A stretch of DNA of 43,282 nt from CAIVAT01 sp038212325 (GTDB taxonomy: Bacteria; Bacteroidota; Bacteroidia; Bacteroidales; FEN-979): assembly GCA_038212325.1 (NCBI GenBank), contig JBBQUQ010000021.1, positions 1-43,282 of the forward strand. Direction: 5' to 3'. Under the pieces are notes generated by a model. It had not been told where the DNA came from. It did no database searches and saw only the letters and a list, made by a program, of their open reading frames with translations. Positions within the stretch are counted from its first letter, which is position 1. Each line of letters begins with the position of its first letter. The position numbers were made by a program, and so were the translations under genes. Below, one piece after another: positions 1 to 9,500 of the stretch.

Positions 1-225
1 ATCGGAGGTGCTTTCAGGGATATCCAACATGAATTGATTGAGGACAATCTGGCTGAAAAACTTTTTGGGCTATTTGTCGAGTTGATCTCATCAATCTTGG
101 GCCGACTTGAAATTAACCCTTTAGATTTTATTCGCATTATGTTGGAGGAAAATATTCTGAGCAAATCGATAATTGATATTCTCGCAAAAGAACTGGAAGA
201 GAAAAACCGTCGAAAAGCCGCATGA
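1..225 (+). CDS. 3' end of an unrecognised gene (partial)
   Basis: The frame is open from the window edge to TGA at 223-225, so this is the C-terminal 74 residues of a gene that starts outside. It has no in-frame ATG; a TTG at 34 could be read as a start but nothing supports it. The piece looks helical, with a hydrophobic stretch (LFGLFVELISSILG) followed by a charged end (KELEEKNRRKAA). I do not recognise the family. The next gene begins 37 bp downstream on the same strand, so the two may share a transcript. Confidence 0.5.
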   Translation: MGGAFRDIQHELIEDNLAEKLFGLFVELISSILGRLEINPLDFIRIMLEENILSKSIIDILAKELEEKNRRKAA

Positions 226-262
226 ATAGTGAAATATTATACAATTAATTTAACCCCGAAAC

Positions 263-763
263 TTGAGTAATCTATTTGCAATCATTTCATTGATCCCGGT
301 TGTATTAATTACATACTCAATAAGGCAAACACCGTTTTTTGTATGGGATGGTTACCTCCTGCCAATAAGATACTTGTTGCTGGCAATTGGAATTCTGATA
401 ATCGTTTTCGGGTTTAGACATTACGACATGTCAACCTTTCTGGGGATAAAGCAAATCAGTGAGGATGTAAGTCATAACCTGATCAACGCATCAGGCAAAC
501 TTGATTCGACAGGCATATTAGGCGTTATACGACACCCATTTTATTCAGCAAGTTTCCTGGCCATATGGGCAAACAATCTTGATACAGCCATGCTTATTGT
601 CAACACTACACTAAGCGGCTATTTGATTATTGGCACATTACTGGAAGAGCAGAAACTCCTTGCAGAATTCGGGGAAGATTACCGTGAGTATCAGCGGAAA
701 GTATCAATGCTATTCCCGATGAAATGGATTATTAAGAATTTTCAATTTTCAAAAACCCAATAA
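263..763 (+). CDS. isoprenylcysteine carboxylmethyltransferase-like membrane protein
   Basis: A 166-residue polytopic membrane protein of the ICMT/PEMT-like methyltransferase family, which uses S-adenosylmethionine to methylate small or lipid substrates at the membrane. Hydrophobic segments lie near residues 3-20, 33-52 and 100-125. The family signature is clear: IRHPFYSA (near residue 90) and then EEQKLLAEFGEDYREYQ (near residues 128-144), the bipartite cofactor-binding motif. Start is TTG at 263; the frame is closed by TAA at 251-253, so it cannot extend further. The N-terminus is shorter than in many relatives, which often have one more membrane helix, so 5' truncation is possible. The substrate is unknown. 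A DsrE-type sulfur-carrier pair follows on the same strand, but a link is only a guess. Confidence 0.75.
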   Translation: MSNLFAIISLIPVVLITYSIRQTPFFVWDGYLLPIRYLLLAIGILIIVFGFRHYDMSTFLGIKQISEDVSHNLINASGKLDSTGILGVIRHPFYSASFLAIWANNLDTAMLIVNTTLSGYLIIGTLLEEQKLLAEFGEDYREYQRKVSMLFPMKWIIKNFQFSKTQ

Positions 764-776
764 ATACTCATCTCAA

Positions 777-950
777 ATGAAAAAACTAATCCTTTTCACC
801 ACCTTATTTTTCATTTCCAGCTTGCTGGTAAACGCTCAAACTGTTATACCGTCAAAGGGTATCATACAGAAATCCCGGATAAAACTTGGGATTGTTCTAT
901 ATTCGAATGAGCCTGAGACCGTATGGAATGATAAAGTATTAACCTTTTAA
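777..950 (+). pseudogene. secreted DsrE-family protein with internal deletion
   Basis: A 57-residue frame with a good signal peptide (MKKLILFTTLFFISSLLVNA, then Q) and a mature part that begins like DsrE-family proteins: KLGIVLYSNEPETVWN. In intact relatives this strand and helix start lead into about 80-100 further residues before a final strand of the type DKVLTF. Here VWN is followed directly by DKVLTF and a stop, so the middle of the fold is missing while the frame is kept. It lies 10 bp before the intact DsrE gene, which ends in the same residues DKVLTF. Either an internal deletion or recombination between two neighbouring paralogues would explain it. It may still be translated but cannot fold as a DsrE domain. 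Confidence 0.65.
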
Positions 951-960
951 TCGATTCATT

Positions 961-1317
961 ATGAAAATCTTACTAATCATTAATGATGCACCATATGGCA
1001 CAGAAAAGGCCTACAATGCGCTTCGCATGGCTATGACCATCCAAAAAGAAGAAGAAGAAGAAGCTGAAGTCAGAATATTCCTGATGGCCGATGCAGCAAC
1101 ATCTGCCCTTCCTGATCAGACTACCCCCCAGGGTTATTACAACATTGAGCGTATGATAAAATCAGTGCTCATGAAAGGTGGCAAGGTAAAAATCTGCGGA
1201 TCATGCGCCGAAGCCCGCGGAATCAGCAAACTGCCATTGATTGAAGGAACAGAACTCAGCACCATGAAGGAATTGGTGCAATGGACATTGGATAGCGATA
1301 AAGTATTGACCTTCTAA
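961..1317 (+). CDS. DsrE/DsrF-like family protein
   Basis: A cytosolic 118-residue protein of the DsrE/YchN fold, a family of small oligomeric proteins that includes sulfur carriers of tRNA thiolation and sulfur oxidation. Visible marks are the N-terminal strand KILLIINDAPYG, the helix EKAYNALRMAMTI, the strand VRIFLMADA, a cysteine loop KICGSCAEARGI (near residues 76-87) and the usual end STMKELVQWTLDSDKVLTF. Two cysteines in CGSC are in the place where active family members carry the sulfur-binding cysteine. Length is normal. A four-residue glutamate run (KEEEEE) sits between helix and strand. It follows the broken DsrE paralogue on the same strand. The sulfur-transfer partner is not identifiable here. 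Confidence 0.85.
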   Translation: MKILLIINDAPYGTEKAYNALRMAMTIQKEEEEEAEVRIFLMADAATSALPDQTTPQGYYNIERMIKSVLMKGGKVKICGSCAEARGISKLPLIEGTELSTMKELVQWTLDSDKVLTF

Positions 1318-1327
1318 TTGCTGTCCA

Positions 1328-2605
1328 TCACACTTTCCATATTGATATTGTATGTTTCCCGTGTTCATAAGTGTAAATAATTTGCAGACCATTTTTTTCC
1401 ACAATTTCTTTAACCAGGGCTAATCCCATTCCAAGATGCTCAGTCGAATAATTACCTTTTGTGAAACGAGAGAATAATAATTCGGGAGGATACATGAGCG
1501 GTTCACCGGAATTGATGATCTCAAACCCGTTCTGATTGATATTTAGGAAAAGAAATCCTTTTTGAATATTGTGTCTGACCGCATTACTTATTAAATTGGA
1601 AACTAAAATATTGGCAAGATTGGGATTCATCTCATAAACAAAATCATCTTCTTTGTTTACCTGCAGATTCAGTTCTTTTTCAAGTTGCATTTCTTCATAA
1701 AGTTCAAAGAATTTATCAAACAATGTTGAAAATTGAACGGGATCCTTTTGTTCGTATTGATTATTCTCAATTTTCGTAAGCAAGATAAGTGTTTGATTAA
1801 GCTTTGATAAGCGGACGGCATTTTCTAATGCCTGGTTGATCAGATGGGCATTTTCTTCATTCAGATCCTTACTCTGTAACAAACTCTCCAGCTTTGTGCG
1901 AATGATGGTCAATGGCGTTTGTATTTCATGTGCAGCGTTTTCTGAAAAATCTTTCATTCGGCCATATTCCGCCTTGATCTTTTCTATCATCTGCTGTAAA
2001 GAAACATTCAGTTCTTTGAACTCCTGAATGGGTGTGACTGTTGGGTTAAACACCACATTTTGATGGCTGATATTTAATGTTTTAATGATAGTAATAGTCT
2101 GCATGAACGGAGACCATAGTCTTTTATTAAGCCGGGAATTTGTAATGACCAACAAAGCCCCCAATACGCCAAACACAAGCAGAAAACTGATAAATATACT
2201 GTAAACGAGGTCAGTAGTTTCAATTTCTGACTTTTTTATGGTTACCAGATAATATGTCTTGTTGGTTTTTGTCGAAAAGCGGATCATTCTGTAAGGGATC
2301 GTTTCATTTTCAATGTCATCCCACATGATGGTATCAAATAAAACTGGTTTTATCCCAATACCGACTGGCGCTTGTGATATGGTCATTGCGTCATCAAATG
2401 TCACTGAAAAAGGTGCAATAGAATCCATTCGGTTCAGGGATCTGCTAACATGCTCCATTTCGCTCCTTAATTGCTCATTAACCTCCTCTTTCAGTTGATA
2501 ACGGATCAGATAAAAAAGAATAAATCCGGCAAATCCCAGGAAAAAGAAAAAGCTTATAAAATAGTACCGGTTACTCAGAGAGAGTAATTTTATTGTTCTT
2601 TCCAT
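1328..2605 (-). CDS. sensor histidine kinase
   Basis: A 425-residue membrane sensor kinase. Two membrane helices (about residues 14-35 and 135-156) enclose a periplasmic sensor region of about 100 residues. The cytoplasmic part has a HisKA helix with the phosphoacceptor His226 in SENAAHEIQTPLTI, and an ATPase domain with N box NLISNAVRHN (Asn341), a weak G1 region (INSGEP in place of the usual DxGxG) and G2 box HLGMGLALVKEI. It overlaps the response regulator gene by 16 bp, with the regulator upstream, so the two are cotranscribed. The signal is unknown. A divergent secreted PepSY-like protein starts just beyond the regulator and is a likely target or co-sensor, as in other Bacteroidota pairs of this layout (inference). 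Confidence 0.9.
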   Translation of the reverse strand: MERTIKLLSLSNRYYFISFFFFLGFAGFILFYLIRYQLKEEVNEQLRSEMEHVSRSLNRMDSIAPFSVTFDDAMTISQAPVGIGIKPVLFDTIMWDDIENETIPYRMIRFSTKTNKTYYLVTIKKSEIETTDLVYSIFISFLLVFGVLGALLVITNSRLNKRLWSPFMQTITIIKTLNISHQNVVFNPTVTPIQEFKELNVSLQQMIEKIKAEYGRMKDFSENAAHEIQTPLTIIRTKLESLLQSKDLNEENAHLINQALENAVRLSKLNQTLILLTKIENNQYEQKDPVQFSTLFDKFFELYEEMQLEKELNLQVNKEDDFVYEMNPNLANILVSNLISNAVRHNIQKGFLFLNINQNGFEIINSGEPLMYPPELLFSRFTKGNYSTEHLGMGLALVKEIVEKNGLQIIYTYEHGKHTISIWKV

Positions 2606-3267
2606 ATATAGCCAATTCCATAAATTGATTTCAAATAATTACCGGATCCTGCATCCTGAAGCTTTTTCCTTAGGTTTCGTATGTGGGTGTAAAGAAAGGT
2701 GTATGAATCAACCAGATCAATTTCGTCTTTCCACAAATGGTCAACAATACCAGATTGAGTCAATACCCGGTTTTTATTGATGACAAAGTAACCCAATAAG
2801 TCAAATTCCTTTGGCGTCAACGAAATTGTTGTGGAGTTTACGGTTACTGAAAATGCACTGTGGTCGATGGTAATTTCGTTGAATGAGGTAATCATGTTCC
2901 CATCGAAAAACCTCCTTCTGAGAATGGAGTTGATGCGTGCATTCAGCTCACTCAGGTGGAATGGCTTTACCAGATAATCATCCGAACCGATATTTAGTCC
3001 GGTCAGCCTGTCATCCAATGAATCGCGTGCAGAAATAATAATGATCCCGGTATTTGATTTTAGCGTTTTCAACTCTTTAATTATATCGAAACCGGAACCT
3101 TTTGGCAGGTTAATATCTACAACGACACAATCGTATTCAAAATCTCTGATTTTGTTCATTGCCTCCTGGAAATCGGTAGCCGTCTCAACAAGAACATTCT
3201 CTCCTTCAAGATATCTTTTGATATCCTGGATCAAGGCAACCTCATCTTCAATAATGAACACTTTCAT
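2590..3267 (-). CDS. OmpR-family response regulator
   Basis: A 225-residue regulator with an N-terminal receiver domain (acidic pocket Glu7-Asp8, phosphoacceptor Asp51 in VVVDINLPKGSG, Lys in YLVKPFHLSEL) and a C-terminal winged-helix DNA-binding domain (SLTPKEFDLLGYF, then HIRNLRKKL and YGIGYIW). It is the partner of the kinase whose start it overlaps. The start ATG at 3265-3267 has GGAG about 6 nt upstream, an unusually good ribosome site for this group. The 228 bp between it and the divergent PepSY-like gene must hold both promoters; I see no clear operator repeat there. Plausible targets are the PepSY-like protein and the efflux operon that follows it, but the sequence does not prove this. 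Confidence 0.92.
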   Translation of the reverse strand: MKVFIIEDEVALIQDIKRYLEGENVLVETATDFQEAMNKIRDFEYDCVVVDINLPKGSGFDIIKELKTLKSNTGIIIISARDSLDDRLTGLNIGSDDYLVKPFHLSELNARINSILRRRFFDGNMITSFNEITIDHSAFSVTVNSTTISLTPKEFDLLGYFVINKNRVLTQSGIVDHLWKDEIDLVDSYTFLYTHIRNLRKKLQDAGSGNYLKSIYGIGYIWKEQ

Positions 3268-3495
3268 TGCATTCTCCTTTGTTAGTTTGCCTCCATTTTG
3301 AGTTACATCTGCGAATAATCCGCGGCATACGGCCTCGATATTTTTAACGATCAGCGAAATTAATGCTCAAATCTAAAGTAAAAATGAAGGGTATCGTATC
3401 CGGTCTTTAAATTTTCCTGAGAATTGGCTTGTAGTATTGCATCAAAATATTGCAGTCATTCAATTAACAATCAAACAAATTTAAAACAAAACAAC

Positions 3496-3960
3496 ATGAA
3501 AAGAGTAATGTTAGCAATGCTGATTGGCCTGTTTTGTACAGCCACATTCGCACAATCGAAGGAAACTGACAATGAAAAAAAAGAAAAACAACCTGTTGTT
3601 CCTGCTGAAGTAACCCAGGCATTTGCAAAAGAGTTCCCTGGCAAGAAAGCAACCTGGGATTCCGAGGATGGCGGATTCGAAGCCGAGTTTAAGTTAAACG
3701 GGATAGATGCTTCAGCTACGTATAACAAAGCGGGACATCGTGAATCATTGGAAATTGCCATTAAAACAGAAGAACTTCCCGCCACTGCAATGGAATATGT
3801 TAAGAAAAATTACCCATTGCATAAAATAACCGAAGCGGCAAAAATTACAACAGATAAAAATGTAGTTACCTATGAAATCGAGGTCGGCAAAAACGGAAAA
3901 AGTCTGGATGTGATTTTTGATGCTAACGGTAAATTCATCAAACAGGAAGAATCAGATTAA
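3496..3960 (+). CDS. secreted PepSY-like domain protein
   Basis: A 154-residue exported protein. The signal peptide is MKRVMLAMLIGLFCTATFA, then QSK. The mature part has the two-repeat PepSY-like layout of Bacteroidota: VPAEVTQAFAKEFPGKKATW followed by a beta pair, then LPATAMEYVKKNYPLHKITE, VTYEIEVGKNGKSLDVIFD and ANGKFIKQEE. Start at ATG 3496 is preferred over an upstream TTG because it gives a clean signal peptide and is preceded by the A-rich context AAAACAAC. Such proteins are periplasmic and of unclear biochemical role, often paired with two-component systems as here. A hairpin terminator follows directly. A shorter, broken paralogue lies at 9672. Confidence 0.85.
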   Translation: MKRVMLAMLIGLFCTATFAQSKETDNEKKEKQPVVPAEVTQAFAKEFPGKKATWDSEDGGFEAEFKLNGIDASATYNKAGHRESLEIAIKTEELPATAMEYVKKNYPLHKITEAAKITTDKNVVTYEIEVGKNGKSLDVIFDANGKFIKQEESD

Positions 3961-3973
3961 CAAAGCGTTGACG

Positions 3974-4005
3974 GGAGGTAGTTCAATCACAAACTACCTC
4001 CTTTT
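3974..4005 (+). terminator. rho-independent terminator after the PepSY-like gene
   Basis: A perfect 10-bp stem (GGAGGTAGTT at 3974-3983 pairing with AACTACCTCC at 3992-4001), an 8-nt loop and a T run at 4002-4005. It begins 14 bp after the PepSY-like stop codon and separates it from the efflux operon. Confidence 0.8.
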
Positions 4006-4288
4006 CATCTCCACAGAAGAATTGGATTTTGTTACCCGTTTAAAAACAAACAGATACCATGTAAAACACCCGCACAAGGCACATATCTACATTTTACGTG
4101 ATTGGAAGGAGGAGTTTTTGCATTTACGACAACAAGCAACTGTGGCAGATGGAATTTTTGAACTGCTCAGCTACACAAGGATTGGTATAGGTGATTTTAG
4201 AAGCAGGATCGGACCGAACTTCCAAACTATTTTGTTATCTTTATTCCCTGATTAAAATTTTGAGGAACCTCCAATAAAATTCAACGTT
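4006..4288. other. gene-poor gap before the first efflux operon
   Basis: This 283-bp stretch follows the terminator. One plus-strand frame stays open to 4255 (including KTNRYHVKHPHKAHIYILRD) but it has no start codon of its own after the terminator and resembles no family I know. It could be a decayed gene remnant. The promoter of the downstream operon should lie here; I see no convincing TAnnTTTG box. Confidence 0.3.
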
Positions 4289-5536
4289 GTGGCTGATTCA
4301 TTGCACATTTCTCTTTCCGGCCTGTTTTGCATGATATTTTCCCTGGCTGTGCATAGCCAGGACTGCACGCTTGCAAGTTACCTGGAAAATGGAGTGTCAA
4401 ATAGCCCGGTCTTAAAGGACCTGTCAATCCAGATCCAGTCAAACCAATATGACAGCCTGATCGCCCGTGCGACGTATCTTCCGCAGGTCAATTTCAACGG
4501 ATTGCTGATGTATGCTCCTGTGATCAACGGCTGGGGTTACAGCGAGGCGATCACAAATGGCCAGAACCTGGTTGGAACGGTAAATGTAAACCAACACTTC
4601 TTAAACAGGAAAACGAGGGAAGCCGAGTACAACAAGTATGCACTGGAATCAGGAAATCTTGACAACACGCTAAAAATCAGCCGTAGCGAATTAAAAAAAG
4701 CGATCACAGCGCAATACCTCGCGGCCTGCACGGCATTGGAAGAACGGAAATTCCAGCAGGAGATGCTGAAAACCCTGGATGGTGAGGCAAGGATTGTAAA
4801 ATCCGGGACCGAAAAAGGGATCTACCGAAAAACCGATTATCTTTCGTTACAGATTGAAATACTCAGCCTGGAGCAGAATATCCGTGATCTCGACCTTCAA
4901 TACCGCAAAGAATACTGGAACCTTGGCCTGATTTGCGGGATGGATGATACAACATTCTGCGACCTGCAATTGCCGGAGATCAGAGATACGGTGGCCCAAC
5001 CAGCCGCAACATCAATCTTCCTGAGGGGATTTCTCCTCGATAGCTTAATCCTCAGAAACGAGCAACTGCTGATTGACCAAAGGTACAAGCCTGCCATAGG
5101 CTGGTTTGCCGATGGCGGGGTGGTTAACAACAAACCCCGGTATTTGTACCAGAATTTCGGGGTAAGTGCGGGCCTCAGCGTCACGCTTCCGGTTTTTGAC
5201 GGGAACCAGCGAAAAATCAATTATAACAAGATCCGGATGCGTGAGGAAACACGGAAGAACTACCAGGAGAATTTCCTATTCAGGCAACAGGCACAACTCA
5301 ATCAACTGAAGGCAGAACTGGAACAAATGCGGATTTCGACAGAGCAAAACGAAAAACAGGTCGCCCTTGTCAGGGAACTTGTTGCTGCCGACAGCATCCT
5401 TTTGAACAACGGTTCACTGCCAATCAATGAATACATCCTTGCCATCAAAAACCTGGTTGAGGCACGGCACGCCGGATTGGTTTACAAGATCAGGACGCAA
5501 TATATTTTAAACGAGATCAACTTCCGGAAACAATGA
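4289..5536 (+). CDS. TolC-family outer-membrane efflux protein
   Basis: A 415-residue outer-membrane factor with the alpha-helical barrel repeats of the TolC family: long amphipathic helices, a repeat near residues 20-200 (DYLSLQIEILSLEQNIRDLDLQYRK region) and a second one to the end (QQAQLNQLKAELEQMRISTEQ region). An export signal is present (SLSGLFCMIFSLAVHS, then QDC). The start is uncertain: GTG 4289, TTG 4301 and ATG 4331 are all in frame, and the first two give a fuller signal peptide. It would form the exit duct for the adaptor and RND pump encoded next; its last codons overlap the adaptor start by 4 bp (ATGA), which implies translational coupling. It is shorter and more divergent than NodT-type factors such as the one at 20459. 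Confidence 0.82.
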   Translation: MADSLHISLSGLFCMIFSLAVHSQDCTLASYLENGVSNSPVLKDLSIQIQSNQYDSLIARATYLPQVNFNGLLMYAPVINGWGYSEAITNGQNLVGTVNVNQHFLNRKTREAEYNKYALESGNLDNTLKISRSELKKAITAQYLAACTALEERKFQQEMLKTLDGEARIVKSGTEKGIYRKTDYLSLQIEILSLEQNIRDLDLQYRKEYWNLGLICGMDDTTFCDLQLPEIRDTVAQPAATSIFLRGFLLDSLILRNEQLLIDQRYKPAIGWFADGGVVNNKPRYLYQNFGVSAGLSVTLPVFDGNQRKINYNKIRMREETRKNYQENFLFRQQAQLNQLKAELEQMRISTEQNEKQVALVRELVAADSILLNNGSLPINEYILAIKNLVEARHAGLVYKIRTQYILNEINFRKQ

Positions 5537-6456
5537 TAAACAGGATATTGATATTTCTATTGGCCGGGTGCGGCTGCCTTGCATATTTCACCTCCTGCAG
5601 AGGCATCCATGACCACGACGAACAAGAGATCAAGACGGTCGTTCCGGTAACAGTGGCTTCGCCCCGCTTTGGAAAGATGGCGGAATACACTGAACTGATG
5701 GCCACTTCTGCATTTCTTGTAAAAACAGTGATCCGAAGTCCTGTAACAGGGTATGTTGAAAAATGTTCGGTATCTCCGGGCGACAGGGTGTTAAAAAACC
5801 AGCTTTTGTTCCGGGTCCGCACAAAAGAGGCAGCCGCGTTGCAGCAGGACAGCCTCTCTTCGATGAATATCAGCGGGATTGTAAGTATGAAAGCCGCCCA
5901 GGACGGAACAGTTTCTGTCGTTGACCATCTGCAGGGTGATTATGTTCAGGAGGGTGATGCTTTATGCGCCCTGGTCGAACCCCGAAGCCTGGTGTTTCTG
6001 ATGGAAGTGCCATTTGAGATGAACAAATTGATTCGCACCGGCGAGGTATCCAAAGTAGTATTGCCCGACCATTCAGAAATTGATGTGTTTGTACGGTCAA
6101 TCCTGCCTTCCATGTCGGGGGCTTCACAAACCCAGCGCGTGGTTCTTCAGCCCCGGACTGCCAGGAACATCCCCGAAAACCTGGTTGCAACGGTAAAGAT
6201 CCGGAAAGATGTAAAATTAGATGCACAGATCCTGCCTAAGAATTGCATCCTGAATGATGAGATCATGCAGAATTTCTGGGTAATGAAGCTGATCAATGAT
6301 TCAATGGCTTTGAAAGTTCCGGTGAGGCTCGGCGTAAGGGGAACTGACAGCATTGAGGTGGTCACCCCGAGATTCAGTGTCGGCGACCGGATCCTTGACA
6401 GTGGCAATTACGGGTTGGGTGATACTGTTTTCGTGAGGGTTGGTATGCATGAATAA
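5533..6456 (+). CDS. RND periplasmic adaptor, hairpin-less (lipoprotein)
   Basis: A 307-residue membrane-fusion protein. A lipobox-like FTSC near residue 22 follows a hydrophobic signal, so it is probably a lipoprotein. The lipoyl half-motif VIRSPVTGYVEKCSVSPGDRVLKNQLLFRV is followed after only about 30 residues by the second half (AAQDGTVSVVDHLQGDYVQEGDALCAL); the long coiled-coil hairpin found in AcrA-type adaptors is missing. A beta-barrel region (VFLMEVPFEMNKLI onward) and a membrane-proximal region follow. It couples the inner pump at 6515 to the TolC protein upstream. The gene overlaps the TolC gene by 4 bp, and 58 bp with short tandem repeats separate it from the pump. Confidence 0.85.
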   Translation: MINRILIFLLAGCGCLAYFTSCRGIHDHDEQEIKTVVPVTVASPRFGKMAEYTELMATSAFLVKTVIRSPVTGYVEKCSVSPGDRVLKNQLLFRVRTKEAAALQQDSLSSMNISGIVSMKAAQDGTVSVVDHLQGDYVQEGDALCALVEPRSLVFLMEVPFEMNKLIRTGEVSKVVLPDHSEIDVFVRSILPSMSGASQTQRVVLQPRTARNIPENLVATVKIRKDVKLDAQILPKNCILNDEIMQNFWVMKLINDSMALKVPVRLGVRGTDSIEVVTPRFSVGDRILDSGNYGLGDTVFVRVGMHE

Positions 6457-6499
6457 GTGCAAAATGCAAAGTGCAAAGTGCAAAATGCAAAATGTAAAA
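6457..6499. repeat. heptamer tandem repeat TGCAAAR
   Basis: Five exact-length 7-bp units (TGCAAAA or TGCAAAG) from 6458 to 6492, followed by a decayed unit TGTAAAA. It starts directly after the adaptor stop codon and fills most of the gap to the RND gene. Related but different short repeats follow three other efflux genes in this window. Confidence 0.85.
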
Positions 6500-6514
6500 A
6501 AGTAAAGCCTGGAC

Positions 6515-9500
6515 ATGTTTACACAGGGGTTTTATAAAAAATTCACCAAACCAACGATTTTCGTTCTGCTTGTGATTTTGCTCCTGGGTGGATTTGTCTA
6601 CCGGAAAATGGAGACGCTGCTATTCCCGGATGTGGTGTTCCCAAAGATCAGGGTCATCGCCGACAACGGGGAACAGCCCATTGACAAGATGCTGATCACG
6701 GTGACCAGGCCACTTGAACTTGCGATTAAACGGGTCAATGGAATTGAATCAGTGCGCAGTTCCACCAACCGGGGAAGTTGCACCATCGAGGCCTTTTTCG
6801 ATTGGAATACCGATATCAATGTTGCCCGGATGCAACTCGAGGCCCGCATCAACGAGATCAAGAACATGCTGCCTTCAACCGTCAGCCTGACGATAGAAGC
6901 CATGAGCCAGAACATCTACCCGGTGATCGGGTATACCCTTGAAAGCGAGAAGTATGGCCAGGTTGAGTTGCGGAATGCAGCGATGTTCTTTGCAAGACCG
7001 CGTTTTTCAGAGGTTGCGGGCATCTCGAACGTAGTGGTCAGGGGTGGCAAAACCAAGGAATTCGTGATCATCCCCGATCCAATGAAGATGATGCAGTTGG
7101 GACTGACGCCGCAAAAGTTGACCGAAGTGCTCGGCCTTACCAACTTCGTTGAATCAAACGGATTGCTTTCCGATTACCGCAGGTTGTATCTTTCGGTGAC
7201 CGACAGTCGTATCAATACGCTCGATGACCTTAACAACATGGTTATCAGCAATGATCGGAACAGGATCATCAGGCTGGCCGATTTTGCCGCCGTCGAATTC
7301 CAGGAGCAGCAGGAATTCATCCGGATCAATGCAAACGGACATGATGCAGTCATACTCGACATCGTCAAACAGAAGGGGACAAACCTGGTTGATTTTGCAG
7401 TCAAGGTAGAGGAAAAGGCTGTGCAGATTCAAAAGCAACTTCCCGGCGGAATGATCCTGAAGCCATACTATAATCAGTCGCTGTTTGTTACCGAATCGAT
7501 AAATAGCGTGCTCAGGGCCATCGTTGAAGGACTTTTTCTCGCATTGCTGGTTGTGGTGCTGTTCCTTCGTTCCTTCAGGGCAAGCCTCAACGTTATCATC
7601 ATCATTACGGTCACCCTGGCTCTTACGCTGGTTGTGCTCCATCTCGCCGGGATTACGCTCAACATCATGTCTCTGGGGGCCATTGCCGCTTCCATCGGAC
7701 TGATCATCGATGATGCCATTGTGGTGATTGAACAAATACACCGGGTGCACGAAGAAAATTCTGGCAAGAAGGTGAGCCAGGTGGTCGCCGAAACCATCCG
7801 CATGTTGTTTCCGGCCATGGTCGGGTCGTCGCTGAGCACCATCGTCATATTCTTTCCGTTTGTCATGATGAGCGGAGTAGCCGGAAGTTTCTTCAGGGAA
7901 CTTACCACCACCATGGAGATAACGCTGGTTTGCAGCTTTCTCACCACATGGCTGGGCCTGCCTGCACTTCACCTGGCCCTGGGATACAAGCACCCTAAAA
8001 CGATAAAATCACAGGCTGGAAAAAGCAAGGGAATTCAGCTTAACTCGCTGGTCTGGTTTTTTGACAAGCCGCTTTACGCAGCCGGTTTTACAATTGTTCT
8101 TGCCGGAACCGCCCTGTTCCTGATCCCGAAACTCAATACAGGATTTCTTCCGGTGCTGGACGAGGGTACCATTGTACTCGACTACCTCACCCCTCCCGGC
8201 ACGGCACTTGATGCCTCCGACGAGATGCTGTGCAGGGTCGATACCATCATCCTGCACCACCCGGATGTGGCCACCTACATGCGGCGAACCGGAACCAACA
8301 TGAGCTCCAGCATCAGCATGGCCAGCGGGGTGATCCCGCCCAACGAAGGCGATTACCTGATCCAACTGAAACCGGGGCTGAATAAGACAACCGAAACTGT
8401 GATCTCCGAACTGCGAAGGAAGATCAATGTGCAGGAACCCGCGCTGACGATCGAATTCGGCCAGCGCATAGCCGACCTGCTCGGCGACCTGATCGGCAGG
8501 CCCGAACCAGTTGAAATCAAGATCTTCGGGGATGACAAATCCATCCTGGAAACCCTTGCCACCCGAACCCGGGATCTGCTCGAAAACATCAAGGGAGTTA
8601 CCGACATCAACAGCGGTATTATCGTGGAAGGGCCAGCCATCAGCATCATGCCTGATGAGGCCAGGCTGGCACAGTTCCACCTGTCTGCAGCCGATCTTCA
8701 GATGCAACTCAGGGCCTATAACGAAGGCGTACAGGTGGGGGAAGTGCAGTCGGGTGAACAGATGCTCCGGATGATGCTTCGGTTTACAAGTTTCAGGCAA
8801 AATTCACTGGAAAAAATCACCCTCCAGCCCATTTTCTCTCCCGACGGCTCTTTCAGGCCCCTCAAGGACTTTGCCAGGGTTGAAATTTCCAAAGGAACGC
8901 CCGACATTACCAGGGAAGATCTCAAATCGAACGTTGTGGTAACTGCCCGGCTTGAAAACCGTGATATCGGAAGTGCGATCACGGAAATACAACAAACAAT
9001 CAGCCACGCTCTGGTAAAGCCTCCGGGCTACTACATTGTGTATGGTGGGACCTGGGCGCAGCAGCAGTCTTCGTTCAGTGAGTTGCTGATGATCCTGCTG
9101 GCGGCCACCGTGCTGGTATTTTCTGTTTTGCTCTTTCTTTTCAGGAACTTCCTGACCTCCCTGCTGGTGATCTTCATCTCGGTGCTAGGCATTGGAGGTT
9201 CGGTTTGGGCCTTGTACATCACGGGAATTCAGCTTAATGTGGGAAGTTACACCGGGATCATCATGATCGTCGGAATCATTGCCGAAAATGCAATTTTCAC
9301 CGTCAACCAGTTTTGGTCAAATATGAAATCATCTGCCGGGAATGTGGATGAATCGATCAGATATGCCATCTCCCTGCGGATCCGCCCTAAACTGATGACG
9401 GCTATCGGCGCCATCCTCGCGCTCACTCCACTTGCACTGGGAATCGGTGTGGGAGCCCAGATGCAGCAGCCGCTGGCCATCGCAGTTATCGGTGGTTTTG

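Noticed and set aside
3424..3495. 24-residue N-terminal extension of the PepSY-like protein
   Set aside because: It would bury the signal peptide inside the protein; ATG 3496 gives a normal signal and A-rich leader.
3917..4255. A 112-codon frame overlapping the PepSY-like end
   Set aside because: It starts inside another gene, crosses a strong terminator and resembles nothing known.
7154..8800. Long minus-strand frames (279 and 263 codons) opposite the first RND pump
   Set aside because: They are antisense shadows of a well-supported pump gene with GC-rich third positions; their composition (His/Gln/Asp-rich, no motifs) is not protein-like.
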